A stretch of 64,000 bases of DNA from Mucilaginibacter pineti (GTDB lineage: Bacteria; Bacteroidota; Bacteroidia; Sphingobacteriales; Sphingobacteriaceae), in contig NZ_FNAI01000002.1 in NCBI RefSeq assembly GCF_900101875.1, positions 1 to 64,000 of the forward strand, read 5' to 3'. Both the position numbers and the translations under genes were made by a program. The first letter of the stretch is position 1. Each line of letters starts with the position of its first letter. The notes below the pieces were generated by a model. The model had not been told where the DNA came from. It did not search any database and was given only the letters and a program-made list of their open reading frames with translations. Of the stretch, positions 42,640 through 53,301 are shown piece by piece.

Positions 42640-44424
42640 GTGATAAAAAACATATTTTTCAAGCTGTTTGTTGCAGTTGCCCTGGTTACAGTGGTGTTAA
42701 CCGGTTGTAAAAAAGAAGGTGCCGGCGGCGGCCCCATGCTGGGTAAGGACGATGCTGCCTTTGCCATTTATGAAAACTCTTTTTTAGATGCGCTTTGGAA
42801 GCAAAACCCCGATTGGGCTACCTCTGTAGGCTATCATAAATACGATAGTGTATTGCTTATCCCCAACGAGCAATCGAGGCAAAAAACTATTGAGTTTGCC
42901 AGGCTCCAGGCCGATTCATTAAGTCGTTTTGAGGTGAACAGCCTTACCGAAGCCAACCGTATTGATTATAAAATGATGCAGAACCAGCTGGATTATACGC
43001 AATGGCAAATAAATCAGCTTAAATCATATGAATGGGACCCATCGGCATACAACGTGATAGGTACTTTTGCCTTTATCCTGAATGAGAACTACGCGCCGCT
43101 TACCAAACGTGTTCGCAGTATTTATGAGAAGATGGCCAACATTCCGCTTTATTATAAAGAGGCCCAAAAACAAATAAAAAATCCGGTGGCGGAGCTTACC
43201 AGCCTGGCCATTGAGCAAAACCTGGGCGGCCTGGATATCTTTGAAAAAGACCTTGCCGATTCACTTAAGAAAACAAGCATCCCCAAACCCGAACAAAAAT
43301 TAATAACAGACAGGGCCGCGCTTAGTGTTAAAGCCATAAAGGATTATACCGAATGGCTGAAAGCCCTGAAGAACGATCATCCCCGCAGCTTTAGGTTGGG
43401 TAAAGATTTGTATGAAGATAAATTTAAGTTCGAGGTAGTAGCTGCCAGTACCGCGCAACAGGTTTATAATTCGGCGGTTAACCGTAAAAAATTCCTGCAT
43501 CATGAAATGGCTAAAATAAGTCGCACGTTATGGCCTAAGTATTTTGGTACTAAAGCAATGCCTGCCGATACATTGCAGCTTATTAGCCAGATGATTGATA
43601 CCTTATCATCAAAACATGTTAAGCCGGATGAATTTCAATCGGCCATTGTACAGCTGATTCCTAAACTTAATGCCTTTGTGAAAAGTAAAGATCTGTTAAC
43701 GCTCGATCCATCAAAACCACTTGTTATCCGTAAAGAACCTGGTTATATGGCTGGTGTTGCGGGTGCATCAATGAGCGGGCCCGGGCCTTATGATAAGGGT
43801 GGCAATGCTTATTACAATGTTGGCAGCCTTGCCGGCTGGAGTAAGGAAAAAGCCGAAAGCTACCTGCGCGAATACAATCAATACATCATCCAGATATTGA
43901 GTATTCACGAGGCAGTACCCGGCCATTATGTACAAAGTGTTTACGCCAACAAAGCGCCGAGTATTATAAAATCGGTATTTGGTAACGGCGCTATGGCCGA
44001 AGGCTGGGCTGTTTACACCGAGCAAATGATGCTTGATGCAGGCTATGGCAACAATGAGCCCGAAATGCTGCTGATGTGGTACAAATGGCACCTGCGTTCG
44101 GTTTGTAATACCATATTGGATTATAGCGTGCATAGCGGCAGCATGACCAAAGAGCAAGCCATAAAAATGCTAACCACCGAGGCATTCCAGCAGCAAGCCG
44201 AAGCCGACGGCAAATGGAAACGCGTAAGTGTAACCAGCGTACAGCTTACCAGCTACTACACCGGCTACAAAGAGATCACCGATTTGCGCGATGCCTACAA
44301 AGAAAAAATGGGCGATAAATATAAACTGAAAGAGTTTAACGAGAAGTTTTTAAGCTACGGCAGCGCTCCGGTTAAATTTATCAGGGAAGCCATGCTGGCA
44401 AAAGCCCCGGAAACAGGGAAGTAA
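42640..44424 (+). CDS. DUF885 family putative metallopeptidase, lipoprotein
   Basis: This 594-residue protein begins with a GTG codon (MIKNIFFKLFVAVALV) and a lipobox VLTGCKK, so it is a lipoprotein. The C-terminal half carries HEAVPGH (His423, Glu424, His428), a metal-binding motif typical of DUF885, followed by EGWAVYTEQMM. The family is related to zinc metallopeptidases, and activity is inferred. A shorter start would lose the lipoprotein signal, so the GTG is preferred. A GAAGTCC repeat follows. Confidence 0.85.
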   Translation: MIKNIFFKLFVAVALVTVVLTGCKKEGAGGGPMLGKDDAAFAIYENSFLDALWKQNPDWATSVGYHKYDSVLLIPNEQSRQKTIEFARLQADSLSRFEVNSLTEANRIDYKMMQNQLDYTQWQINQLKSYEWDPSAYNVIGTFAFILNENYAPLTKRVRSIYEKMANIPLYYKEAQKQIKNPVAELTSLAIEQNLGGLDIFEKDLADSLKKTSIPKPEQKLITDRAALSVKAIKDYTEWLKALKNDHPRSFRLGKDLYEDKFKFEVVAASTAQQVYNSAVNRKKFLHHEMAKISRTLWPKYFGTKAMPADTLQLISQMIDTLSSKHVKPDEFQSAIVQLIPKLNAFVKSKDLLTLDPSKPLVIRKEPGYMAGVAGASMSGPGPYDKGGNAYYNVGSLAGWSKEKAESYLREYNQYIIQILSIHEAVPGHYVQSVYANKAPSIIKSVFGNGAMAEGWAVYTEQMMLDAGYGNNEPEMLLMWYKWHLRSVCNTILDYSVHSGSMTKEQAIKMLTTEAFQQQAEADGKWKRVSVTSVQLTSYYTGYKEITDLRDAYKEKMGDKYKLKEFNEKFLSYGSAPVKFIREAMLAKAPETGK

Positions 44425-44550
44425 GAAGGGAAGTCGGGAAGTCTGGGAAGTCAGAAAGTCGGAAAAGTCCGGAAGTCAGAGAAGGAAGAGAGTCCGGAAT
44501 GCTTCCAAAAACTTTCGGACTTTCTGACTTTCCGACTTCCGGACTCCCCC
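44424..44550. repeat. GGAAGTCNGGAAGT word inverted repeat
   Basis: GGGAAGTCGGGAAGTCTGGG, AAGTCAGAAAGTCGGAAAAG and TCCGGAAGTCAGAG form the left half. CTTTCGGACTTTCTGACTTT then CCGACTTCCGGACTCC forms the complementary right half. It follows the DUF885 gene and is the only copy of this word family seen in the window. Confidence 0.65.
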
Positions 44551-44642
44551 AAAAGCAGATAGCCCATGAATGACTAAACTTATGGACTATGAACCACGAG
44601 CCAATCACCCATGAACTATCAAAATCTTTAAAAAACTTATAA

Positions 44643-44885
44643 TTAGGCGTAATGTTTTTCTATCTGGTACGCCAGTTGGGCTTCAATATTGTTCTCCAGC
44701 TTTCCCTGGCAGCAAACAACATTATGCTCTTTATTGTAATTAAATTCAGCAATAATTTTACCCTGGTCAACCACGCGGAACTTCCCTGCTTCATTGGGTA
44801 AAACAGCTACAATGCGCTCATCATCCTTAAAATTGATCAACACATGAAACTGGTGCTGTGGTATAAATGCTATCTGCTGTAACAT
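44643..44885 (-). CDS. Hypothetical small cytoplasmic protein, 80 aa
   Basis: This 80-residue protein has no signal peptide or membrane segment. It alternates beta-like stretches (HQFHVLINFKDDERIVAVLP, KFRVVDQGKIIAEFNYN) and ends in a short helix. I do not recognise it. Codon use is like its neighbours and it lies in its own gap with no better candidate, so it is probably real. Confidence 0.6.
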   Translation of the reverse strand: MLQQIAFIPQHQFHVLINFKDDERIVAVLPNEAGKFRVVDQGKIIAEFNYNKEHNVVCCQGKLENNIEAQLAYQIEKHYA

Positions 44886-45037
44886 GAAAACCTCCCTTTC
44901 TGTTGTTTGAAAAGTATCTTAAAAGTATAAAAGCTTAGCTTATATAAAGTTAACGAAATAAGTTTTAAATAATTGCTAACAAACGGCGCATTTTTACATC
45001 AAATTATTGTGATACCTTTATTAACCCATAAATCTAT

Positions 45038-45958
45038 ATGAAACATCTTTTTAACCTGTTAATGCTGTTAACTGCAACCCTTGCCTGCCAGGCCCAAAAG
45101 TTTAAACCGGCCCTGCATTTAACTAAAGGTAATACCTATGATATGATCACCAGCACTTCATCGGCCATACAGCAAACCATGAACGGGCAGGTAAATAATA
45201 TAAATATCGCCATTAATGGCACAACCTCATTTAAGGTATTAAATGCCGATGATTCGTTGTACTACATGGAGGTTAACTATAAAAGCCTGGGTATGAAAAT
45301 GCAAATGGCTGGTTCAAATGCTAATTTCGATTCCAACAAATCCGACTCAACGGATATCATGTCGTCTATATTAAAAGGTTTGGTAAACAAGCCGTTTACC
45401 GCTATTATTACCAAAAGCGGCAAAATTAAGTCGGTTGAAAATGCGGAGAAAATGATCTCATCGGTATTGGATGGTTTTCCGCAGATCCAGGGGGCGCAAA
45501 AGGAGCAGGTTAAAACCCAGTTTCTGAAGTCGTTTGGCAGCGAAGCCATCAAAACCAGTCTGGAAATGTCGACCGCCGTTTTCCCTGAAAAGGCGGTTGC
45601 TAAAAACGAAAAGTGGACGATAGTCAACAATATAGAAACCACCATGACCGCTAAGGTTAGTACCGTTTATCAGCTAACAGACGTAAGCCCCACCAGCTAC
45701 ATAATTCATGGCGATGGAGCCATTGTAACCGATAACGCTACGGGCTATAAACAAATATCGGGCATGCCTATGCAGTACAATATGAAAGGTACCTCCACCG
45801 CCGATATTAAAGCAGATAAAGTGACTGGCTGGATAACCGAAGCAAAAATAAAACAGCAGATAAGCGGTACCGTGAACATCAAGGATAACCCCCAGGTTCC
45901 CGGCGGCGCCTCATTCCCAATGACGGTAACTAATGAAACCATTACTACGGATAAGTAG
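45038..45958 (+). CDS. Exported DUF6263-like protein
   Basis: This 306-residue protein has a signal peptide (to about LACQAQ). The body has HLTKGNTYDMITSTSSAIQQ, a repeated pattern of beta strands, MNGQ, and PEKAVAKNEKWTI. This resembles DUF6263 proteins of Bacteroidota, which are of unknown function. It is followed by a GAGACGCAA inverted repeat. Confidence 0.65.
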   Translation: MKHLFNLLMLLTATLACQAQKFKPALHLTKGNTYDMITSTSSAIQQTMNGQVNNINIAINGTTSFKVLNADDSLYYMEVNYKSLGMKMQMAGSNANFDSNKSDSTDIMSSILKGLVNKPFTAIITKSGKIKSVENAEKMISSVLDGFPQIQGAQKEQVKTQFLKSFGSEAIKTSLEMSTAVFPEKAVAKNEKWTIVNNIETTMTAKVSTVYQLTDVSPTSYIIHGDGAIVTDNATGYKQISGMPMQYNMKGTSTADIKADKVTGWITEAKIKQQISGTVNIKDNPQVPGGASFPMTVTNETITTDK

Positions 45959-45996
45959 GGTGTTGGTTACTGATGGTGTTGAGGGCGATATTTTTT

Positions 45997-46091
45997 ATGT
46001 AGAGACGCAATATTTTGCGTCTCCCGCCATGCAGATCGATTTGTATAGTGCACTTGCATAGTTGGAGACGCAAAATATTGCGTCTCTACAT
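45997..46091. repeat. ATGTAGAGACGCAATATTTT inverted-repeat element
   Basis: The left arm (45997-46023) reads ATGTAGAGACGCAATATTTT then GCGTCTC. The right arm (46064-46091) is GAGACGCAAAATATTGCGTC then TCTACAT. Each arm is itself palindromic (GAGACGCAA...TTGCGTCTC), so several hairpins can form. Confidence 0.75.
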
Positions 46092-46146
46092 GAGAATGCT
46101 TTTTGTCGACGTCGAATGCTATTAATCGTCTGAATCATACCAATGA

Positions 46147-48201
<2,055 letters not shown>

Positions 48202-48220
48202 GCGATATTAATTTCGTTAA

Positions 48221-48261
48221 AACGAGTTATATGACTATCATTAGTAGTCATATAACTCGTT
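48221..48261 (+). terminator. 17-bp perfect hairpin after ligA
   Basis: AACGAGTTATATGACTA pairs exactly with TAGTCATATAACTCGTT around a 7-nt loop. It lies 19 bases after the stop codon. No strong T run follows, so termination may be weak or assisted. Confidence 0.6.
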
Positions 48262-48336
48262 ATTTCACATTATTTAACAAATATTGACTGTAACAATAAG
48301 CTATAAAGTTTCATCTTAGTACCAAAACCCCGCTAA

Positions 48337-50784
48337 ATGAAATCAACCTTATTACTCGTATTGTTATTTGTTTTTACTTCTCCTCTTTTTGCCCAGCAGT
48401 TTAGTGTTAGCGGTAAAATAACCGACGAAAATAATAAACCCGTGCCCTTTGCATCGGTTTACATTAAAAATACAACCAAAGGCGCATCTGCCAACAGCGA
48501 GGGTTTTTATGAACTGCAATTAAAGCCCGGCAATTACGAGTTACAATATAAAGCAGTAGGCTACGGGCAGCAAAGCAAACGGGTTGAGCTTACCGCCAAC
48601 CAGGTTGTAAATGTGAGCCTTAAAACAGAAACCTACGAGTTAAAAGCCATTGCCATACATGCCGGCGCCGAAGATCCTGCTTATGCCATCATTCGCAAGG
48701 CCATCAAAAAGCGTAAAACTTACCTCAATGAAGTAAAAGCCTACACCTGCGATATCTACATAAAGGGCTTGCAAAAATTACTGGCTGCCCCCAAGAAATT
48801 TCTTGGTGTTGACGTGCAGAAAGCCACCAACGAGGCCGGACTTGATTCTAACCGCAGGGGGATAGTTTACTTGTCAGAATCAGAATCAAAATACAGCTTT
48901 ATGCGGCCCGATCAGGTTCATGAAGTGCAGGTGTCATCAAAGGTATCTGGCCGTAACCGGGCGTTCAGCTTTAATCGCGCATCAGATCTGGCGGTGAATT
49001 TTTACGAAAACTTTCAAACATGGGAAGGCCTTAGTAACCGTCCGCTGGTATCGCCTATTGCCGATAACGCCCTGTTTTACTATAAATACCAATACATGGG
49101 CCTGAGCGTTGAAAACGGCGAAACCGTTAACAAGATCAAGGTTACCCCAAAGCGCAGCTACGACCCCTGCTTTGAAGGCTATATTTATATTTTAGATGAT
49201 AGCTGGCGGATAGAATCATTGCAGCTTTACCTTACAAAAAAAGCCAACATAAATTTTGTTGATACCTTAACCGTAAACCAGCAATTTTACCCGGTAAGCA
49301 GCAGGGCCTGGATGCCGGCAACTATTAAGTTTGAGTTTACCGGCGGCTTGTTTGGCTTTAAGGTGGGTGGATATTTTATATCGGTATATAAAAACTATGA
49401 CCTCGATCCGGTACTTAATAAAAAGGATTTTGCCGAGGTACTACGGATAGACAAAGGCGTTGCTAAAGATACCTCCTATTGGAACCAGGAACGCCCCATA
49501 CCGCTTACTAACGAAGAAAAGGTAGATTATAAAGCTAAAGATAAGCTGGCCATAAAACGCGAATCAAAGGTATACCTGGATTCGCTGGATAAGGCTAATA
49601 ATACCTTTAAGCCCATAAATATTTTCACGGGCATCAGTACCCGCAATCGTTATAAAAAAGAATATTACCACTTTGATGGCTTACTGAATACCCTGGTTTA
49701 CAATACCGTTGAGGGTTTTGCGCTTGACTATGGCGCATCATTCAGTAAGTTGGTTGATACGGTAAATAACCGTTACCTGCTGCTTAACGGCAAGGTGCGG
49801 TATGGTTTCAAAAACAAAATGTTTAATGGCACTGTTGGTGCGGCCATCCCTTTGAAACATTTAACACTTGGCTTAAACGCCGGTTCGGATATTACCGATC
49901 TGAATAGTCGCCAGCCGGTATCAACTTTAGAAAACTCTTTTTATAGCTTGTTTTACAAGGAAAATTATCAAAAACTCTATCAAAAGCAATTTGCCTCGGC
50001 ATCATTATCCGGCAGGATCACGGGCGGATGGGTTGCTTACGCGATGGTGGAGTGGGCTAACCGTAAATCGTTGTCCAACTCGTCTGATTATAGTTTCTTT
50101 AATCCCGATAAAAAACAGTTCACCTCCAATAACCCATTAAACCCTGCATCGGATGCGCCCTTGTTTCCCGAGAATCAATCCTTTAAGATAGGTTTGCGTA
50201 CCACCTATGATTTTAGCGATAAGTACGAAACCTATCCATCGGGCAGGCGCTATTTGCCATCAAAATATCCAACCATTGGGGTAAATTATGTTAAGGGGGT
50301 AAGCGGCGTTTTAGGATCAGATGTTGATTATGATGTGTTGAGTGTAGATGTTGCAAAATCAAACATTGATATGGGTTTTTACGGGCGCACATCGTTTTTT
50401 GCAGGCGCGGGTAAATTCGTTAATGCCAATAAGTTGTTTTATACCGATTATAAACACTTCGACGGTAACCAGCTATTGGTGTACACAACCAGCCTTAATA
50501 AGTTTTTATTGCTTAATTATTACAACTTTAGCACGCCCGATAAATATATTGAGGGGCATCTGGAGCATAACTTTTCGGGTTTTATCACCAATAAAATTCC
50601 TATTATCCGCAGGTTTAAATTGCAGGAGATAGTGGATATTAATTATCTGTATACCCCAAATCTTAAAAACTATACCGAACTGGGCTTTGGCCTTCAATAC
50701 TTAAATATCAGGGCCATGTACGGAATGAGCTACAACAGCGGCACCAATATTCATTCGGCATTCAGGATAGGGGTGGCATTGTAG
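48337..50784 (+). CDS. DUF5686 and carboxypeptidase-regulatory domain outer membrane protein
   Basis: This 815-residue protein has a signal peptide (to about PLFAQ), a CarboxypepD_reg-like domain (about 22-105, with GKITDENNKPVPFASVYI) and a long DUF5686 part ending in a predicted beta-barrel. It is an outer membrane protein specific to Bacteroidota; the role is unknown. It lacks a plug and so is not a TonB receptor. A complex inverted repeat separates it from dapA. Confidence 0.85.
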   Translation: MKSTLLLVLLFVFTSPLFAQQFSVSGKITDENNKPVPFASVYIKNTTKGASANSEGFYELQLKPGNYELQYKAVGYGQQSKRVELTANQVVNVSLKTETYELKAIAIHAGAEDPAYAIIRKAIKKRKTYLNEVKAYTCDIYIKGLQKLLAAPKKFLGVDVQKATNEAGLDSNRRGIVYLSESESKYSFMRPDQVHEVQVSSKVSGRNRAFSFNRASDLAVNFYENFQTWEGLSNRPLVSPIADNALFYYKYQYMGLSVENGETVNKIKVTPKRSYDPCFEGYIYILDDSWRIESLQLYLTKKANINFVDTLTVNQQFYPVSSRAWMPATIKFEFTGGLFGFKVGGYFISVYKNYDLDPVLNKKDFAEVLRIDKGVAKDTSYWNQERPIPLTNEEKVDYKAKDKLAIKRESKVYLDSLDKANNTFKPINIFTGISTRNRYKKEYYHFDGLLNTLVYNTVEGFALDYGASFSKLVDTVNNRYLLLNGKVRYGFKNKMFNGTVGAAIPLKHLTLGLNAGSDITDLNSRQPVSTLENSFYSLFYKENYQKLYQKQFASASLSGRITGGWVAYAMVEWANRKSLSNSSDYSFFNPDKKQFTSNNPLNPASDAPLFPENQSFKIGLRTTYDFSDKYETYPSGRRYLPSKYPTIGVNYVKGVSGVLGSDVDYDVLSVDVAKSNIDMGFYGRTSFFAGAGKFVNANKLFYTDYKHFDGNQLLVYTTSLNKFLLLNYYNFSTPDKYIEGHLEHNFSGFITNKIPIIRRFKLQEIVDINYLYTPNLKNYTELGFGLQYLNIRAMYGMSYNSGTNIHSAFRIGVAL

Positions 50785-50914
50785 TATCAAGTAGTTAGTA
50801 TCGCATTTGGTATCAAGTATCAAGTACGGTTTTTCTTTAGTATCAGGTAGTTAGTGTTGATGCTTGAGATATAGAGGTAAAATCTTGCTACCTGATACTA
50901 ACTACTTGCTACTA
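50783..50914. repeat. AGTATCAAGTAGTTAGTATC element, second copy
   Basis: The words GTAGTATCAAGTAGTTAGTA, GGTATCAAGTATCAAGTACG and AGTATCAGGTAGTTAGTG are followed by the complementary TACCTGATACTAACTACTTG. It is the same family as 24727-24820 between ftsA and ftsZ, with additional copies. It starts within the end of the DUF5686 gene. Confidence 0.7.
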
Positions 50915-50946
50915 TTCCGCTATATTAGCATCCTTTAATTTTACTC

Positions 50947-51825
50947 ATGAATAAATTTTACGGAACAGGGGTAGCTATGGTGACCCCTTTTCATTCGGAC
51001 GGACAAATTGACTTTGACGGGTTACGCAACCTGATTGAGCATTTGATTGATGGCGGGGTAGATTACCTTGTATCATTAGGCACAACCGGCGAAAGCGCCA
51101 CATTGAGCGGGGATGAGCGAAAGCAGGTTTGGGCTTTTACCGCCGAAGTTGTAAATAAGCGCGTTGGTTTGGTTGCAGGCATTGGCGGCAATAACACCCG
51201 CGAATTGGTTGAGCAGATAAAGGCATTCAATACCACTGGTTATGATGCTATATTATCATCAAGTCCGCATTATGTAAAGCCTACACAGGAAGGAATTTAT
51301 CATCATTACAAAGCTATTGCCGAAAATACCAACCTGCCTATCATTTTATATAACGTGCCAAGTCGTACAGGCAGCAGCATAAGCGCGGAAACAACGGTGC
51401 GCCTTGCCCGCGATTTTAAAAATATCATAGGTATTAAGGAAGCATCAGGCAATTTCGATCTGTTTAATCAGCTGATGCGCGATAAGCCAGAAGGGTTTCT
51501 GTTTATATCCGGCGATGATCCGGTTACCTTGCCAATGATGGCTTTGGGCGCAGTTGGCGTGATATCTGTTATTGGTAATGCGTTGCCCGGCCAGTTATCG
51601 GCAATGGTTAAGCTTTTACTTAAAAACGATTTCAAGGGCGCACAGGCAGCACATTCAAAATTTGTAGATTTCACCAGGCTTATGTTTGTTGAAGGAAGCC
51701 CTGCCGGCGTAAAAACTTCGCTTAAATACTTAGGTGTTTGCGGGGATACCGTACGCCTGCCGCTGGTGCAGGTAAGCAGTGGTATTGCTGATGCCATTAT
51801 ACAGGAAACTAAAAAGTTTGCTTAA
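50947..51825 (+). CDS. dapA: 4-hydroxy-tetrahydrodipicolinate synthase DapA
   Basis: This 292-residue class I aldolase condenses pyruvate with aspartate semialdehyde, the first committed step of lysine and meso-DAP synthesis. The Schiff-base Lys164 is in GIKEASGNF, the proton-relay Tyr135 in LYNVPSRTG, and LGTTGESATL forms the pyruvate loop. It is full length. Its product feeds MurE, whose DNPR motif is in the same window. A terminator follows. Confidence 0.95.
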   Translation: MNKFYGTGVAMVTPFHSDGQIDFDGLRNLIEHLIDGGVDYLVSLGTTGESATLSGDERKQVWAFTAEVVNKRVGLVAGIGGNNTRELVEQIKAFNTTGYDAILSSSPHYVKPTQEGIYHHYKAIAENTNLPIILYNVPSRTGSSISAETTVRLARDFKNIIGIKEASGNFDLFNQLMRDKPEGFLFISGDDPVTLPMMALGAVGVISVIGNALPGQLSAMVKLLLKNDFKGAQAAHSKFVDFTRLMFVEGSPAGVKTSLKYLGVCGDTVRLPLVQVSSGIADAIIQETKKFA

Positions 51826-51847
51826 ATAAAGCTCATAATTAAAAATG

Positions 51848-51878
51848 AAAGCCACACCTTAATCGATGTGGCTTTTTG
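51848..51878 (+). terminator. Terminator after dapA
   Basis: AAAGCCACA (51848-51856) pairs with TGTGGCTTT (51868-51876) around an 11-nt loop and is followed by further Ts. Confidence 0.7.
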
Positions 51879-51923
51879 CATATTACCTATTTGACAACTT
51901 TATCCTTATTTTAGCTTTCATAA

Positions 51924-52721
51924 ATGGAACTTATTAAACTGATATCGAAATATAATGATCTTGGGATAGCTGATGTTATAGATCATGAGCGGTTTAATCT
52001 GATAGCTATTGACCATCATTCAACCCGTATTGAGGGATCTACCCTAACAGAAATTGAAACTCAGGTTTTGATAAATGAGGGACGGACACCCAATGGCAAA
52101 CCACTTGGCGAAAGTCTGATGGTTACAGATCATCATGCAGCGTTATTATTTACCATTGAAAACGCCAAAGCCAAAAAAAGCCTGACGGTAGGCCTGTTGC
52201 AGCAGATTAATGCTGTGGTGATGAAAAGTACAGGAAAGGTATATAACACGATGCTGGGTACTGTCGATTCCAGTACAGGTGCCTTTCGCAAGGGAAATGT
52301 AACAGCAGGAGTTTCCTATTTTCCTAATTTTGATAAGGTAGAGCAGCTGACGAAAGCCCTTATACAGAAATTAAACGAAGCGATGAGCAGTCAATTAACT
52401 GTAGATGAGCAATTGAAGCTTTCTTTTGATGCGCACTTTAACCTGGTGAGCATCCATCCTTACTATGATGGCAATGGCCGTACATCAAGGTTGCTGATGA
52501 ATTATATCCAGGCTTACTATGGCTTGCCTTTAGCTATAGTGCAAAGTGAAAACAAGGCTGCTTACATACAGGCTTTAGTTGATACAAGGCAACGTGAGGA
52601 TATTCAAATATTCAGGGATTTTATGGCTGGCGAATATGCCTATCTTTTGAATAAAGAAATAAATGCGTTTGAGCAGATGAAAAAGCCTTTAAAAGGCCCG
52701 GGATTTACTTTTCTTTTTTGA
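51924..52721 (+). CDS. Fic family AMP-transferase, self-inhibited type
   Basis: This 265-residue protein carries the Fic core HPYYDGNGRTSR (His178 to Arg189), with Tyr in place of the usual Phe in HPF. An N-terminal inhibitory motif of the class II type, STRIEG (Ser33 to Gly38, with Glu37), precedes it. Such proteins transfer AMP to target hydroxyls and are held inactive by the motif's glutamate. No separate antitoxin gene is adjacent, which agrees with intramolecular inhibition. The target is unknown. A strong terminator follows. Confidence 0.88.
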   Translation: MELIKLISKYNDLGIADVIDHERFNLIAIDHHSTRIEGSTLTEIETQVLINEGRTPNGKPLGESLMVTDHHAALLFTIENAKAKKSLTVGLLQQINAVVMKSTGKVYNTMLGTVDSSTGAFRKGNVTAGVSYFPNFDKVEQLTKALIQKLNEAMSSQLTVDEQLKLSFDAHFNLVSIHPYYDGNGRTSRLLMNYIQAYYGLPLAIVQSENKAAYIQALVDTRQREDIQIFRDFMAGEYAYLLNKEINAFEQMKKPLKGPGFTFLF

Positions 52722-52737
52722 TTACTGAAGCATTTAA

Positions 52738-52777
52738 ATAAAAAACCCGGTTGTGATTAATAACCGGGTTTTTTATT
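52738..52777. terminator. Bidirectional terminator between fic and the histone-like gene
   Basis: AAAAAACCCGGTT pairs with AACCGGGTTTTTT around GTGATTAAT. It sits 20-odd bases from each of two convergent genes and should stop both. Confidence 0.85.
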
Positions 52778-52802
52778 GGAATAAGATAATCGAAAATCTT
52801 AC

Positions 52803-52982
52803 TTAGCTTTCTTTGTTTTTGGATTCTTGAACCTCAAGGCGGATAGCCTGTGCCAGGTTCTTAAGATCTTGCATGCCTTTACGAACGCGTGTTCCGGCAG
52901 CACTGTTTCCTTTGTTGTAGAATTTGTCGGCGTCAGCCTCTAAAGATGCTATCAGCTCTTTTACTTCAGTAAATTTTTTCAT
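52803..52982 (-). CDS. Small histone H1-like (Hc1-type) DNA-binding protein
   Basis: This 59-residue protein was found by reading the minus strand. It starts MKKFTEVKELIASLEADADK and contains GNSAAGTRVRKGMQDLKNLA, ending in the lysine-rich QESKNKES. This matches the short histone H1/Hc1-like proteins that are abundant in Bacteroidota and thought to bind DNA. Length is typical. It has its own terminator (52738-52777) and a 319-base upstream gap, consistent with a strong independent promoter. Confidence 0.85.
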   Translation of the reverse strand: MKKFTEVKELIASLEADADKFYNKGNSAAGTRVRKGMQDLKNLAQAIRLEVQESKNKES

Positions 52983-53301
52983 TTAATTACTCCTTTTAAA
53001 ATTATGAGGTCTATTGTTTTAATTAAAGCTAATCTATAATGTTTTTTTTTAATTAAAAACTTTTAAAGTGAAAAAATACTGCCTTTAAAGTGGTTTTTTT
53101 CCACATTTTGATTGCTTTTAGGGTATTTGTTGCGGGTATTTAAATATTAAAAATATAATACTTTGGTGGTTGTTTTCTTTATTGCTTCAAATAAATAAGC
53201 TATATAAAAAATAAACTAAGTGAATAATTATTAAATAGGCCCTTTTGTTATAAAAGGGCCTATTTAAAATATTGGCGATGTATTAAATATTGTATATCCG
53301 G
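52983..53301. other. AT-rich gap upstream of the histone-like gene
   Basis: This gap holds the likely promoter of the histone-like gene. Visible structure is two TTTAAAGTG words at about 53072 and 53083 and a TTTTCCACA box near 53097. Farther off is the 14-bp hairpin described separately at 53233. I see no gene in it. Confidence 0.5.
53233..53266. terminator. 14-bp hairpin near the end of the GH125 gene
   Basis: AAATAGGCCCTTTT pairs with AAAAGGGCCTATTT around GTTAT. On the minus strand it lies about 35 bases beyond the GH125 stop codon and is the likely terminator. Confidence 0.65.
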
